Shown here in pieces: positions 51,401 to 59,157 of a stretch of DNA of 64,000 nucleotides (position 1 is the first letter of the stretch; the number at the start of each line of letters is the position of its first letter). The translations under genes and the position numbers were made by a program. The DNA comes from Luscinia megarhynchos (Eukaryota > Chordata > Aves > Passeriformes > Turdidae), in assembly GCA_034336665.1 (NCBI GenBank), contig CM067570.1, positions 10,438,002-10,502,001 of the forward strand, given 5' to 3'. The notes under the pieces are model-generated. The model searched no databases and had not been told where the DNA came from. It saw only the letters and a program-made list of their open reading frames with translations.

Positions 51401-54400
51401 TAGCAAAAAGCTTATTACCATGGGATTTGTTTTAATGACAAGAGTAACAGCTTTAGCTGGCCAATAATCACAGATTTATGAAATTTCAGGCTGCCAGAGA
51501 CCATCAAAACACACCTACTGCCCAAAGCCAGTAGCCTCCTGCCAGTCATTTGGCAAATTTGCTTTTAGCAAACGACTGAATGACCCCAACTTCAATTTAG
51601 GTCCATTACCTCTTGTAATAGCCATTGCAAAAACAAAGATCAGTTTATTCCTTTCACCTTTGCAGTGACACTTGACATATTTCAACACTTATCTGCTCTC
51701 CAACAAGCTACCTATAACCTAAACCAACTCTGAACCTTTCCTAGCTGCCCAAGAATTTGGAGCTTCTGACCATTCCTGTTTAGTTGTGACCCCCTACCTT
51801 GATTTTCAGTTTTCTTGATGGGATTTCTCCAAAACTGGTACTTTATAGAACCAAAAAAATTTTAAAATAAAAAAACCAAAGAAACAAACAAACAAAAAAA
51901 AAACCCCAAAAAATGAAACCAACAAGAACCAAAAGAGGAAAGCACTTCAGCATATTCTCAAGTTGGTCTTTACTGAGTAGAACTCACAAAGTTTGTGGGC
52001 ATTAGGGAGATGATGAATGGCTTGCCTATATCCACTTTCCCCCTGCTCTGGGGCCATAGTGACCATCACTCACTAGAGCCCAGCCAGCCCTCTAACCACA
52101 GGAATCTTTCCTGCCAAGGATAAAATAAGTCCACTTTTGATTTGGAGCACTTTTTTCCTTCTGCACTGGGTGCAACGGAATTGTAAGATATAACCATAAT
52201 ATCAACTAAAAATGCTACCTGCCTTCCCCTCAGTAATAGCACTGGGACAAGAAACAACCAGTCCCAAGGGAAAACAGTGACAGGCACAGTTCACCCTTTC
52301 ACTTCTATGATCTCTTCAACAGGCAATACTATACTTAATTTTCCTGCTCTAGAACAGCAATAATCACTTTTGAGCCTGGCACATCCTGACAGCTAATAAT
52401 GACAGGTCAGATTAAAAGGCCAAACCTTCAGCCCATCCAAACCACTCAAACTTTGCAGTGAAGTCTGATCTGGAGGTCAACATCACTCTAAGGCACTCCA
52501 TGAATAATTTCTGATGGGTACAGCACAGTTAACTTTAGAAATGGCGAGCTGCGTATGCATCCCACTCAGGAAGCTAATTGGGTCAAATTTTGACAAACAG
52601 ACTGATTTTTTGTGAAAAGCATGGGTGGCAGTGGCATAAACGGACTTTCCTCTGAACAGATCCTGCACTACAACACTCCACTGCAAAAAACTGTGTCTCA
52701 GCCCTGTCACTCAGCTGTGCAGGATTAGCCCGGATCTGTAGAAATTATTTCCAAGTGAGGAAGGAAATACTCAAACCAGAATAGATCTAGAGTTTAAATT
52801 CTCTGGTCTGAATTCAATAAATGCACATGTACAAGGAAGGGATAACTGCAGGAGGACTTCTCTCTGGCACAGTCTCCATAGGTTATGATTTACATTTCTA
52901 ATCCCTCTCACCCCACACTCCACAGTGTACTCCCATGCAGGGCAGGAGTGCCTCCCCAAAGGCTGCAGCCCATGCTCCTCTGAGGGGAGATGGCCTTAGA
53001 GTGCTGCCTGGCTGGACAAAAACACTCTTGAAAATATCTTTTAAGGCTTGTGCCATGTCCTAAATAAATAATCAGAATAACTCCCACTCATTTCAGCCCT
53101 AAGCAAACAGGGATTTAGAGAAAACACTTCTGAAAACAACTAGTTTGGAGAATGTTAGGCAGTCTGACAGCACTAGATGGTCATGAGAAGGAATGGCCAG
53201 AGCTGCCCTGGCAATGAACTGCAGTGCTTCTTTTCCTCACAAGGAAACTTGTAAACACAACAGTGAATGATCCAACAGGTAGGACCAGACCAAATCCTGC
53301 TAGAGCCATGAAACAACAATCCTATTTCTTTGTTCTTTATGTACTACTGGCATCATATAAATCATACATTAAGCACATTATAAAACCTCAATTAGACAAG
53401 TGCCTTTGACTTGCTTACAGTGATCAAAACACCTTATAGGTACAAAGAGGTAACTAAATTATTGCAAATGCTGTACTCTATTAGAGCCAAAATTAACTTT
53501 TGTATCAATGTGACATCAATGCTAACTTTGACAGAGCTATAGTTAAATATAAGAATCTACTAATGTTGAGTGGCTGGACCAGAGGGTGACCAGTAGCTTC
53601 TGGGAGGGGGATTTCCCTTCCATAACACTGTGATTATCCACTTAAAAAGTGTATTAATAACTGCAATAAGGGCATCCATCCCTGACCCCGCTATGAAATA
53701 CCAGGCCAAAGAGCTGATCAAACCCATTAAGGCAAACTTTCTTTTCTTTACTGAAATGAGCCCCACAGGCCTAAAAACTCACAAATTAGAGACTAAACGT
53801 TAATCTACATAGTGTCAGAGCCTGTATCTCCATGGAAAAACCTGCAGTGGATCTAAAGGGCAAGAGAGTTCACATCTCATTGTCTAAAGTTTTAGAAGAA
53901 CAAAAACCAACAGAGAATCCTGAAGAGATCTGGAACAAAGTAATTTATTCCTGCTTTGTTTCAACTTGCTTAAAAATTGATAATTTTGATTTTGATAAAT
54001 ATTTGTCAGTTTACAAACTTTAAAAAAAAGTGTTAAAAATGATTTTTGAAATGTCATATAAATCTCATTGTCTCACTTACATATTTACCCTTGAGTTCTG
54101 TGGCTGCCTGCTGATAAGATGGCATCATTCTCTTACAAACACCACACCCTGATAAAAAACAAATTGTGTAAGTAATAGGCCAAAAACTCTATTCAGCCTC
54201 TTCTATAGTATCTATGTTCCAAAGCATATGAAGTAATATTTTATATCTAAAAATTTAAACAAAAATTCTTTATCAGCTTCACAAAATCATTATTTGATTA
54301 ATAGTTTCTAAGGATGTTACTTGTTACAAGCCTCTATTTTTGCACATTTTTCATGCTCTTCATTTTCATATTCATTTCTCATCTTAGTATGAAGAGAGCA

Positions 54401-57400
54401 AACCCATATTATATTCCTCAGGCTCTAAACTGAGCCCAGAGGAGAATACAAGATGAAACACACATATCAAAAGTCAACAGAAGGTGTCATAATTGGCAAC
54501 TCAAAACAAAAAGCTTTGTGCATTTCTGGTCTTTGAAGGGACAGGGGGAGGTACTTCAGATTCATCCCAGCTTAACAAGGCTTTGAAATTAATTTGAGAC
54601 GCATTTCCTAAACACATTACACAGACATCAAGTGTTAAACAGTGCCCTGTTAATTGAGCAGACATAGGTCAGAAGCAACAGCCCTTGTAAGACACAATAA
54701 TGTGCTGTGGAAAAGACAAAGAGTGAGTGAGGAAGACCACCAATGTGTAGTTGGAGTGTGCTGAGTGAGAGCTGTTTGATGATGCTCTGCAGTGCTAAGG
54801 AGATTAGCAGTAAATCACCTTGTAAGCAGCAGCTTTCACCCCTGCCAAGTAAAACCTGTGCATGCAGATGGGAAGGGGCAGGAGTGCAGACAGCATGGAA
54901 GAAAGGTAGCTGGAGCCAAGCACTCCAGACACTTATTGTGGAAACTCTCAGTCCACCATGGAACAGTAGTCAACACTTCTATTCTGGTTAACAGACAGAG
55001 AGTTTTGAAAATATCTTCCAGAAAGGAGGAACAGATTTTGTAGCTACTTATTTAGGATCACATCAGCATGCTTGGAAAAGAACATCCTTTAATCTGACAA
55101 AGGAGAGTTCTTGTTTCTGTGGTCTTTCCATCTTTGATCTCACTGCTCAAATTGGCAGTGAGGTTGTTGAATTAGTGCTGGTCAAAATGACAATTTCTTA
55201 GTGGGTACAGAACACTCATTTAAGGCCCACTGAGGTCTTGTAGCTTCATCCAAACCACCGGACAGACATCAAAAGATGTGAGTTGACAGATATCATCTTC
55301 TGAATACTCTATTTCTTCTCTCCTCAGGAGCTTCAAGCCCTTATGTTCTGAAGCAGATTTCCCTATCTTTCCCTCTTTACCCTCTTACTGCTCACTGGAG
55401 TACCCTCAGAGCACAGGCTCACACACCAGCCTCCTTCACCCAGCCATCACCTCTATCATCCTACTCTTCCCAGCTCTGCTGCTGCCTCAAACTTGCTGCT
55501 CCCAAACCCACTTCAGTACACCCTCTCCTGTCCTCATTTTTCTGGGTTATATTGTTCAGGATGCTGCCAAGCCACATATACCCCTCAACAGGTATGAAAG
55601 AAGAACCTCAAAAAACTAATTTTCTTCTGTTCTTTCTTCTTGCATTTTGTCCCAAAAAGGGGAGCTTAATTAAATACAGATCAGTCTTTCCACTAGTTAA
55701 GACCTTCATTTTTAAAGCCTTGTTTTCAATCATGTTTAGAAACAGCTCCTTCTTGTTGCCAAATCCAGATAGTCTCCTGCAAGAGTCTTCTTTGACGGAG
55801 TTAACTACAAATAAATCTGAATCCCTTCAAGTATACCTAATATTTCTTCTTTAGTGCTGTCTAACTTTCTAATACAGGCCTGAAAGTACAGTGAAAGGTC
55901 TGCAAATGGCAGGTAATATCTTCTGAGGAAAGCAAGCCTTTGGTTTGAGTTGTTTTACCCAGACCAAGCATTCCTGAAATATTAAAGTAACTACATCTAA
56001 GTGTGTAGCTGTATTCATCTCCCTCTGTACCAGTACATAATGAAAGAGCCCATTTCCTATCAATCTGCCACAATGAATCTAAAGCCCCTGCTTCCAACAA
56101 AGCAGAGAAATAAGGCAGCTGTCTTCCCCACAGCCTCTCAGACAAAGCCTCTGATGTCCTCTCATGCCAAAGACCTCCCTCACAAGTAAGGAAAAGCTGA
56201 ATTTCTTTTAGTGACCAGTCTTGATTTGCTGCTCCCAGCTATGAAAGGTAACACCTGTATATAACCAATAATTTCAGCTGCTCAAAGTCCATCTTTTATT
56301 GCAACTCCTGGATGCATTCTGTCTCCAGTAAAAGGAGCAAGAAAAAATTTGGACAACAACCAATTCAGAAGGTCTTGTGTGTTAAATAAAAGATGAGGGA
56401 GTTACAAACTGAGAAATCAGAGGAAGAAAAAAACCTCACAAGTAGACTTCCTTCACAGCACAAGTATTACAGCACTGAAAACTAGCAGGTGTTTTGCCAC
56501 TTCAAAGAAAAGAAACTGGAAGGAGGAGGGTTTCTGGGGGAACAGTTCAAAGAGAACGAAGGGTTAGATAAGGCACATTTCAGAAAGAGACTCAGTTGTG
56601 GAAAACAATTATTCCTGATACAGGTAAAGTGTGAAAGCACTGCACAGCCCAGCTCTCCCTGAAGGGACGATTTACAGCAGAGCAGCCGTATCGTCTCCCG
56701 CAGAGCCACGGCAGCAGCTGCTGGGAACAGCCACAAGCCACGCCAGGCCACACAGGACACGCCACTGCAGAGGCTGAAGGCACAGAGCCACAAGTCATTT
56801 AATTAAAAGAAAAATCATCCTCTTTGTGATGCATCAAACTACGTCTTGGGCAATTTTGGCCATCTTGGCAGTGCTCCGATGAGAATGAAAATGTAGACTG
56901 GTGTTTCAGGCAGTAATTAGAAGAGAAAATACACTGAGGAACACCAGATAATGCTGCCATAGGACACCCGTTTTAAAGAGAATCAGCCAGCAAATTACTT
57001 GTAGTACCTAATATCAATTTCCCTATCAGGGCACTGCTGGGAGGCTTTCCTAGTTTAGGCCACACATGGCCTTCTCATGGCATTCCCTTCTCATGGCTTC
57101 TCTGCTTCCTGAACTGAGCAACAACTCAAGTGCAACACAGTTTTGCTTAGAAGAGTTGGAAAGCCTCTCACACAGCAGTCACCAGGAAACACAAAAAGGC
57201 AGCTGTAAATCTACATTAAGCAGCAAGGAGCCAATGCAATGACAAGATAGCAGCAATACAAGGTCAAGGTCACAAAAGAAATGGAGAGACTCCAATGTGC
57301 TCTCCTCTTCCTGAGCCCCCACTCACATTTGAGTTACTCCTGCCAATGTAGGCAGGAATGTGCAGGGTGCCTCTGGGATGGAATAGGAACAATAGCCCTG

Positions 57401-59157
57401 CTCCTGACAACTGCACTGTTCCCTCTGCCTGCAGCATAGTGTTTCTGTTCTGGTGCAGCACAAATCTAGAAAGGACAACAGGTAACAAAATTATAGAAAG
57501 TAGCTGCTTAAAAGAATACTGAGCAAGAGCCATCATCACAAGAGAAAGAGAGAAGACTGGGGTATAAGTGATGGACAGCCAGGGAAAAACTAAGGACAAA
57601 CAGGCAGAACAACACAAGGAGCTGAATTATAAAGGTGGCACAAGATGGTATTCTCAGTGAAGCACAGGTGAAGCTTCTAGTCAGACTTGGACATCTCCCA
57701 GTGGAGAAGGGGGAAAGAGGTGACAGGACATACTGGGCTACTTACATGGGGCATAGAACATCATCAGTAGGGGCCTGTCTTCCTTCTTAAGAAGCCTTCT
57801 CAATTCCTAGTGAATGAACCAAAGAAAATAAAAAACACACTTATTCTCAATGACGCTTATTATTTATACTACGACTTCAAAAAACTAATATATATATTCA
57901 TAGAACACAGGCTCATTTATCTAAGGGAAAAGGGCTCATCTTTCCTAACAGACAGGACTATTTTTTTTTTTCCTTGATTAACTTGAAAGATGACAAAATC
58001 TATTATACATTCAGCTATCTGCTGAATATCCTACACCAGTATCTTCACTGTTAATACGTGGAAGTTCTTTGGCTTAGTTCATTCTCACTGCAGAATCTCT
58101 ATCTGCAAACTCTTTCTTCACTGACACATCCAAAATCCATATTGCAATTCAAAAAGTCAGACTCAATAATAACAAAACAAGTTCAGTTTTCACACTATGA
58201 AACCTTGCCAAACCTATGAGATGCCATGCAAAAAGGATTTTTCAGTACCAGCACGATAGAAAAACTAGATGAAGTTTTCAAATTGAATGCAACCCCTGGA
58301 AGCCTTGTAATAGAGTACAGAGGGTGAACATTAAAAATTAATCTTCCTACAAAAACTGAATGTCAGAATAACCATTTCTAATATTAAAAATGAAGGCCAG
58401 AAAATTGAAAAAGCCCTTTACAAAATACCAGCTAGAGTCCAATCAATTAAAGTTTAAAAAATCTATAGACTAGAAAACTAATATAAAAGACCAGACTGAT
58501 TATATTAGAAAGAACATAATGAGTAACTGTGGTGGCACTGGGTTTTTAAGGTAGTTTCAACACATTTGCTGCTTTCCCACTTAACACTGAGAGGACAGAT
58601 ACCAAGTTAAATCCCTCAAGATCTGGATTCTGTTTATTCTTGCTTCACACTTCCTAACCTCAGGCACATGAGGGAACCCAAGGTTTAATGACAACCTGCA
58701 GTTTGAAGAGCAGCATTTTACCTCCTGCTTGCATTCTATAGTCACTGCACCTGGCAAGCTGCCCCATTTCCCTGAGACAAAGAGGGCTGTGCCCCCACAC
58801 CATCCACAAGCTCTGACACTTGCTGTGTAGCTGGCAGCCTGAGGTCATGGCTACATGCAGGGCAGAGGAGAGTGAGAAGCACAGGGCTTTACAATTATCA
58901 CAACCCACAAAATTTGTCAAAGCACTTCAAACAGGCTGGGTGCTTTAAACTTCCCTTCCAAAGAAACAAGATAATGATGTTTCACTAAGAGTTAATACAA
59001 AGATATACACTCCCTTCATCCCATATATTTATAAAACAATAGAACATCTATCCAGCTAATGTACCTTTTCACTGTCAACATGCACAATATCTTTGGCTTC
59101 AGGATCTTCCTCCCACAGTGGAGCACCTTCTGGATCCTTGAGAAAGGCCACCATAGA
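320..59157 (-). CDS. PDIA5: PDIA5 (protein disulfide isomerase A5 / PDIR), partial: 11 internal exons
   Basis: The coding segments are complement(59065..59157, 57746..57806, 54081..54148, 49596..49687, 49420..49491, 44947..45083, 28034..28104, 26566..26729, 23525..23655, 9302..9372, 320..454). They total 1095 nt, or 365 codons, with compatible phases at every junction. All introns start with GT and end with AG. The product is an ER-lumen thiol-disulfide oxidoreductase of the PDI family that forms and reshuffles disulfides in secretory proteins. In window numbering the three thioredoxin-fold domains have active sites at Cys53-Cys56 (CGVC), Cys176-Cys179 (CGHC) and Cys298-Cys301 (CPHC), with cis-Pro at 99, 224 and 346. 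Proline-rich linkers follow Asn129 and Asn253. From memory of human PDIA5 (about 519 residues), roughly 128 N-terminal and 26 C-terminal residues lie outside the window. Identification rests on domain order, active-site motifs and linker sequence; other PDI paralogues do not have this three-domain layout with these linkers. Confidence 0.96.
3927..3944. repeat. (TG)9 microsatellite
   Basis: There are nine uninterrupted TG dinucleotides following TTATA in intronic sequence. Confidence 0.95.
5528..5668. repeat. Imperfect ~50-bp direct duplication
   Basis: Copy 1 (5528-5577) and copy 2 (5624-5668) share GTTCTCAAAG, AGGCC, TTGCAAA, GGGACAT and CATTA in the same order, with small gaps. They are separated by about 46 bp. 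The origin is unknown; it may be a local duplication or part of an old repeat. Confidence 0.6.
5821..5905. repeat. (TTATA)17 pentanucleotide microsatellite
   Basis: Seventeen perfect tandem TTATA units are preceded by a partial unit. The open frame that runs through it (YYIIL periodic) is only a reflection of the repeat. Confidence 0.98.
8189..8540 (-). mobile_element. CR1-type LINE 3' fragment
   Basis: On the plus strand the fragment starts ACATAGAATAGG and runs through TGGATGGGACCTACAAGGAT, then GGGCTCAGGGCATTGACCAC and CTTGTTCCAGGAACTGATCA. This is the antisense order of the avian CR1 3' end, so the element lies on the minus strand, the same as the gene. It is 5'-truncated and diverged and carries no intact reverse transcriptase frame. 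Confidence 0.85.
9302..9372 (-). CDS. PDIA5: PDIA5 exon: CPHC active site of catalytic domain 3
   Basis: This 71-nt exon begins with GG, completing Trp, then [20 protein letters not shown] and ends DRK. It is phase 1 in and phase 0 out, with acceptor TGTCAAACAG and donor GTAACT. The CPHC motif distinguishes the third catalytic site from the CGHC of domain 2; family knowledge places CPHC at this position in PDIA5. Confidence 0.97.
11041..11084. repeat. GA-rich low-complexity (GAG/GAA) tract
   Basis: This is a purine-only run of about 44 bases built from GGA and GAA triplets, reading as Glu/Lys in one frame. It is a simple sequence, not an exon of the gene. Confidence 0.85.
14578..15236. repeat. 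Inverted repeat (two ~222-bp arms) around telomere-like repeats
   Basis: The left arm (14578-14800) and right arm (15015-15236) are reverse complements of each other. I count five substitutions and one single-base indel, about 97% identity. The spacer is a degenerate CCCTAA-type tract. Both arms include a segment resembling internal CR1-type sequence (GGGCCCAGAACTGCAAACAG), so the arm may derive from a LINE fragment, but that is tentative. The arms extend outward to CAACAG on the right and CTGTTG on the left, beyond which the flanks differ. Confidence 0.95.
14811..15009. repeat. Interstitial telomere-like tract (degenerate CCCTAA repeats)
   Basis: There are about 200 bp of C-rich strand variants such as CCCTAA, CCCCTAA, CTCTAACCCC and AAACCCTAA, with few perfect adjacent hexamers. 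It resembles degraded vertebrate telomeric repeat (TTAGGG)n, with the C-rich strand on plus. It forms the loop of the flanking inverted repeat. Confidence 0.9.
16170..16300 (+). repeat. Possible ancient MIR-like SINE relic
   Basis: The order GATTATCCCC ... AGGAAGAGGTTAAGTGACTC ... AGCCAGG resembles the core-tail region of old amniote SINEs of the MIR type. It is strongly diverged and was recognised by eye only. Confidence 0.3.
19984..20345 (-). mobile_element. CR1-type LINE 3' fragment
   Basis: Plus-strand sequence GTGTTGGAAGGAACTTCTGG, AGATCATCTAGTCTGACTCC, GGATGGAGCCTCTTGGGTCA and CTTGTCCTGTCCCTGGGCAC follows the antisense order of a CR1 3' end. The element is therefore on the minus strand. 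It is truncated and non-coding. Confidence 0.88.
23525..23655 (-). CDS. PDIA5: PDIA5 exon: linker and start of catalytic domain 3
   Basis: This 131-nt exon begins with T, completing the linker Asn codon, then [20 protein letters not shown], then [20 protein letters not shown] and YAP plus the T of Trp. It is phase 2 in and phase 1 out, with acceptor TCTTTTCTAG and donor GTGAGT. The proline-rich hinge followed by WEE and the K-rich helix [13 protein letters not shown] is the most diagnostic PDIA5 stretch in the window. Confidence 0.97.
23656..26565 (-). other. PDIA5 intron, 2910 nt
   Basis: This phase-2 intron lies in the Asn codon between domains 2 and 3. It is dominated by the 71-copy pentanucleotide tract at 25386-25740, which the gene's transcript reads as (UCUUC)n. 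A short TATATA run lies near 25928-25944. Nothing else was recognised. Confidence 0.9.
25386..25740. repeat. (GAAGA)71 pentanucleotide tract
   Basis: This is 355 bp of what read as perfect GAAGA units, homopurine on plus and homopyrimidine (TCTTC) on the gene's strand. The open frames across it, KRREE-periodic on plus and SSLLF-periodic on minus, are products of the repeat and not genes. The array is mirror-symmetric. Confidence 0.98.
26566..26729 (-). CDS. PDIA5: PDIA5 exon: cis-Pro half of catalytic domain 2
   Basis: This 164-nt exon begins [20 protein letters not shown] and continues [20 protein letters not shown], then [14 protein letters not shown] and the first two bases (AA) of Asn. 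It is phase 0 in and phase 2 out, with acceptor CTGTTTCAG and donor GTAAGT. GFPT supplies the cis-Pro and KYFKDGE is the typical turn before the last strand. It is the uninterrupted equivalent of the two exons at 49596 and 49420. Confidence 0.97.
26730..28033 (-). other. PDIA5 intron, 1304 nt
   Basis: This phase-0 intron in domain 2 contains a CR1 LINE 3' fragment on the plus strand (about 26.83-27.10 kb), opposite to the gene. The rest shows no recognisable feature. Confidence 0.9.
26835..27096 (+). mobile_element. CR1-type LINE 3' end, sense on plus
   Basis: GTCTTAAGCTGTGCCAGGTG, ATTGGAATGGGCTGCCCAGG, GGAGGTGTTTAAGG and TTTTCTAACCTGATTA match the sense strand of the avian CR1 3' region. 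The element ends in two 8-mers, ATTCTGTG and ATTTTGTG (27081-27096), the typical CR1 terminal repeat. It runs antisense to PDIA5. Confidence 0.93.
28034..28104 (-). CDS. PDIA5: PDIA5 exon: CGHC active site of catalytic domain 2
   Basis: This 71-nt exon begins with GG, completing Trp, then [20 protein letters not shown] and ends SSD. It is phase 1 in and phase 0 out, with acceptor ATTTTGGCAG and donor [17 protein letters not shown] is the canonical catalytic motif of PDI a-type domains. The exon matches the position, phase and length (68-71 nt) of the active-site exons in domains 1 and 3. Confidence 0.97.
28860..29160. promoter_or_regulatory. Small CpG-rich patch in intron (possible CpG island)
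   Basis: GC content and CpG count rise sharply relative to surrounding AT-rich intron, with CCCCGGCGCGCCGCCCTCGC and CTGCCGCGTGCGCTGCAATC near 29050-29100. It lies about 0.8-1.1 kb upstream, in transcript sense, of the CGHC exon. It could be an intronic CpG island or alternative promoter, but no TATA box, start codon context or exon is evident, so function is unproven. Confidence 0.4.
37225..37375. repeat. Possible ancient MIR-like SINE relic
   Basis: The order CACAGGTTGGAAACCGAGAC ... GTAACTTGGGTCGTGACTGT ... CACTGGATCATCC parallels the generic old amniote SINE pattern (gaaactgaggc ... gtgacttgcccaaggtcac ... cactggaccatgc). It is heavily diverged. Confidence 0.35.
38881..38968. repeat. AT-rich low-complexity stretch
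   Basis: It contains a run of A followed by TTTATTTATTTATAAATAAT and TTTATTTATC. This is simple AT-rich sequence. Confidence 0.7.
41901..42478 (+). mobile_element. Solo LTR of an avian ERVL-like endogenous retrovirus
   Basis: This is a 578-bp element beginning TGTGATGGTTTGGGCTGGGA and ending AAACCACAACA, giving TG...CA termini. It is flanked by GTATG on the left and GTGTG on the right, a 5-bp target duplication with one mismatch. Internal landmarks include a TATA-like GCATATAG at 42171 and CATTTGGAGTGATGGAG before TTCCCAAGTAAGC. I recognise it as an abundant LTR type in bird genomes, by memory rather than by a database search. No internal viral genes and no second LTR are present, so it is a recombined solo copy. 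Confidence 0.88.
44500..44600. repeat. Possible ancient MIR-like SINE relic
   Basis: The order AGAGAAGTGAAAATGCTCAA ... TTACATAGCTGCAGCC ... AACCCAGGAGCTC resembles the tail half of an old amniote SINE (agtgacttgcccaa ... cacagctagtaag ... aacccaggtctcc). Divergence is high. Confidence 0.35.
44947..45083 (-). CDS. PDIA5: PDIA5 exon: linker and start of catalytic domain 2
   Basis: This 137-nt exon begins with C, completing the linker Asn codon, then [13 protein letters not shown], a proline/glutamine-rich hinge. It continues with [20 protein letters not shown] and ends LVMFHAP plus the T of the Trp codon. It is phase 2 in and phase 1 out, with acceptor TCTTGTAG and donor GTGAGT. The PETPWADE and LTDEDFD segments are characteristic of PDIA5. 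The strand LVMFHAP runs into the CGHC site encoded more than 16 kb further on. Confidence 0.97.
45775..45870. repeat. Possible ancient MIR-like SINE relic
   Basis: ACTGCTCAAAGACACAGTGG, then CAAGTCTGGAAACTGAACCT and AAGCTCCT follow the same old SINE tail order. It was recognised by eye only and is weak. Confidence 0.3.
47187..47208. repeat. Poly(A)22 tract
   Basis: Twenty-two A residues are followed by TAAAAA; a second A15 run lies about 170 bp further on. The flanking sequence matches no recognised retroelement. Confidence 0.9.
49420..49491 (-). CDS. PDIA5: PDIA5 exon: end of catalytic domain 1
   Basis: This 72-nt exon starts with G, completing Glu, then [20 protein letters not shown] and WLK, and ends with AA of the linker Asn codon. 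It is phase 2 in and phase 2 out, with donor GTAAGG. It encodes the last beta strand and C-terminal helix of the thioredoxin fold. Its length plus that of the preceding exon (92 + 72) equals the single 164-nt exon in domain 2. Confidence 0.95.
49492..49595 (-). other. PDIA5 micro-intron, 104 nt, weak donor
   Basis: This very short phase-2 intron splits the Glu codon of CYFE|KGKF. It starts GTCGGT and ends TTTAACAG, with a T-rich stretch before the acceptor. There is no in-frame stop inside it. Because 104 is not a multiple of three, retention would shift the next exon's frame and hit TGA at 49424-49426, just before that exon's end. The corresponding place in domain 2 has no intron. Confidence 0.9.
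49596..49687 (-). CDS. PDIA5: PDIA5 exon: domain 1, cis-Pro half (first part)
   Basis: This 92-nt exon encodes [20 protein letters not shown], then [10 protein letters not shown] and the first two bases (GA) of Glu. It is phase 0 in and phase 2 out. GYPT carries the cis-Pro that packs against the active site in thioredoxin folds. The acceptor is TTTTCCCAG. The donor reads GTCGGT after ..TTTTGA, a poor match to GTRAGT at positions +3 and +4 and at exon position -1. The reading frame stays open past it, which is why the exon end was fixed from the next exon's phase and from alignment with domain 2. Confidence 0.93.
51465..51800 (-). repeat. Possible decayed CR1-type LINE fragment
   Basis: AATCACAGATTTATGAAATT ... 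CCAGAGACCATC ... CCATTACCTCTTGTAATAGC ... TTATCTGCTCTCCAACAAGC loosely follows the antisense order of a CR1 3' end. It is much more diverged than the other three copies, so identification is tentative. Confidence 0.35.
51850..51935. repeat. A-rich low-complexity stretch
   Basis: This is a run of AAAC/AAAACC-type sequence with few other bases. It is simple sequence. Confidence 0.8.
54081..54148 (-). CDS. PDIA5: PDIA5 exon: CGVC active site of catalytic domain 1
   Basis: This 68-nt exon begins with GG, completing the split Trp codon, then reads [20 protein letters not shown] and ends KY. It is phase 1 in and phase 0 out, with donor GTAAGT and acceptor TTTATCAG. Cys53 and Cys56 (window numbering) form the redox motif, followed by the usual basic residues and the helix Pro (MMP). 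The motif here is CGVC; from memory, human PDIA5 has CSMC at this site, so the middle dipeptide differs while both cysteines remain. Confidence 0.96.
54149..57745 (-). other. PDIA5 intron, 3597 nt
   Basis: This phase-1 intron splits the Trp codon of the domain 1 active site. It contains a modestly GC-rich, CpG-containing patch near 56.64-56.79 kb, but I see no exon, RNA gene or clear transposable element. Open frames here (for example at 55552-55854 plus) have no recognisable similarity. Confidence 0.9.
57746..57806 (-). CDS. PDIA5: PDIA5 exon: start of catalytic domain 1
   Basis: This 61-nt exon encodes [20 protein letters not shown] plus the first base (T) of the active-site Trp codon. It is phase 0 at the start and phase 1 at the end, with donor [15 protein letters not shown] is the central beta strand that leads into the WCxxC site of a thioredoxin fold. 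The same strand plus a T|GG split recurs at the ends of the exons at 44947 and 23525. Confidence 0.96.
57807..59064 (-). other. PDIA5 intron, 1258 nt
   Basis: This phase-0 intron lies between the DSEK exon and the exon starting ELRRLL. The donor is GTACAT and the acceptor is TTCACTAG. A run of 11 T lies at 57961-57971 on the plus strand. I see no gene, recognisable repeat or RNA in it. Confidence 0.9.
59065..59157 (-). CDS. PDIA5: PDIA5 exon: end of N-terminal non-catalytic region
   Basis: This 93-nt exon encodes 31 residues, phase 0 at both ends, beginning [11 protein letters not shown] and ending VHVDSEK. The acceptor is TTTATTACAG and the donor is GTACAT. The stretch [19 protein letters not shown] closely matches the known PDIA5 segment that joins the N-terminal redox-inactive thioredoxin-like domain to the first catalytic domain. 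It carries no CxxC motif, as expected. The acidic run WEEDPEAKD begins the linker into the first catalytic domain. Confidence 0.95.

Larger units (their letters stand above)
49688..54080 (-). other. PDIA5 intron, 4393 nt
   Basis: This phase-0 intron falls between the CGVC helix and the next strand of domain 1. It holds an A-rich low-complexity stretch at 51.85-51.94 kb and a possible decayed CR1 LINE fragment at about 51.47-51.80 kb. The remainder shows nothing I can name. Confidence 0.9.
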
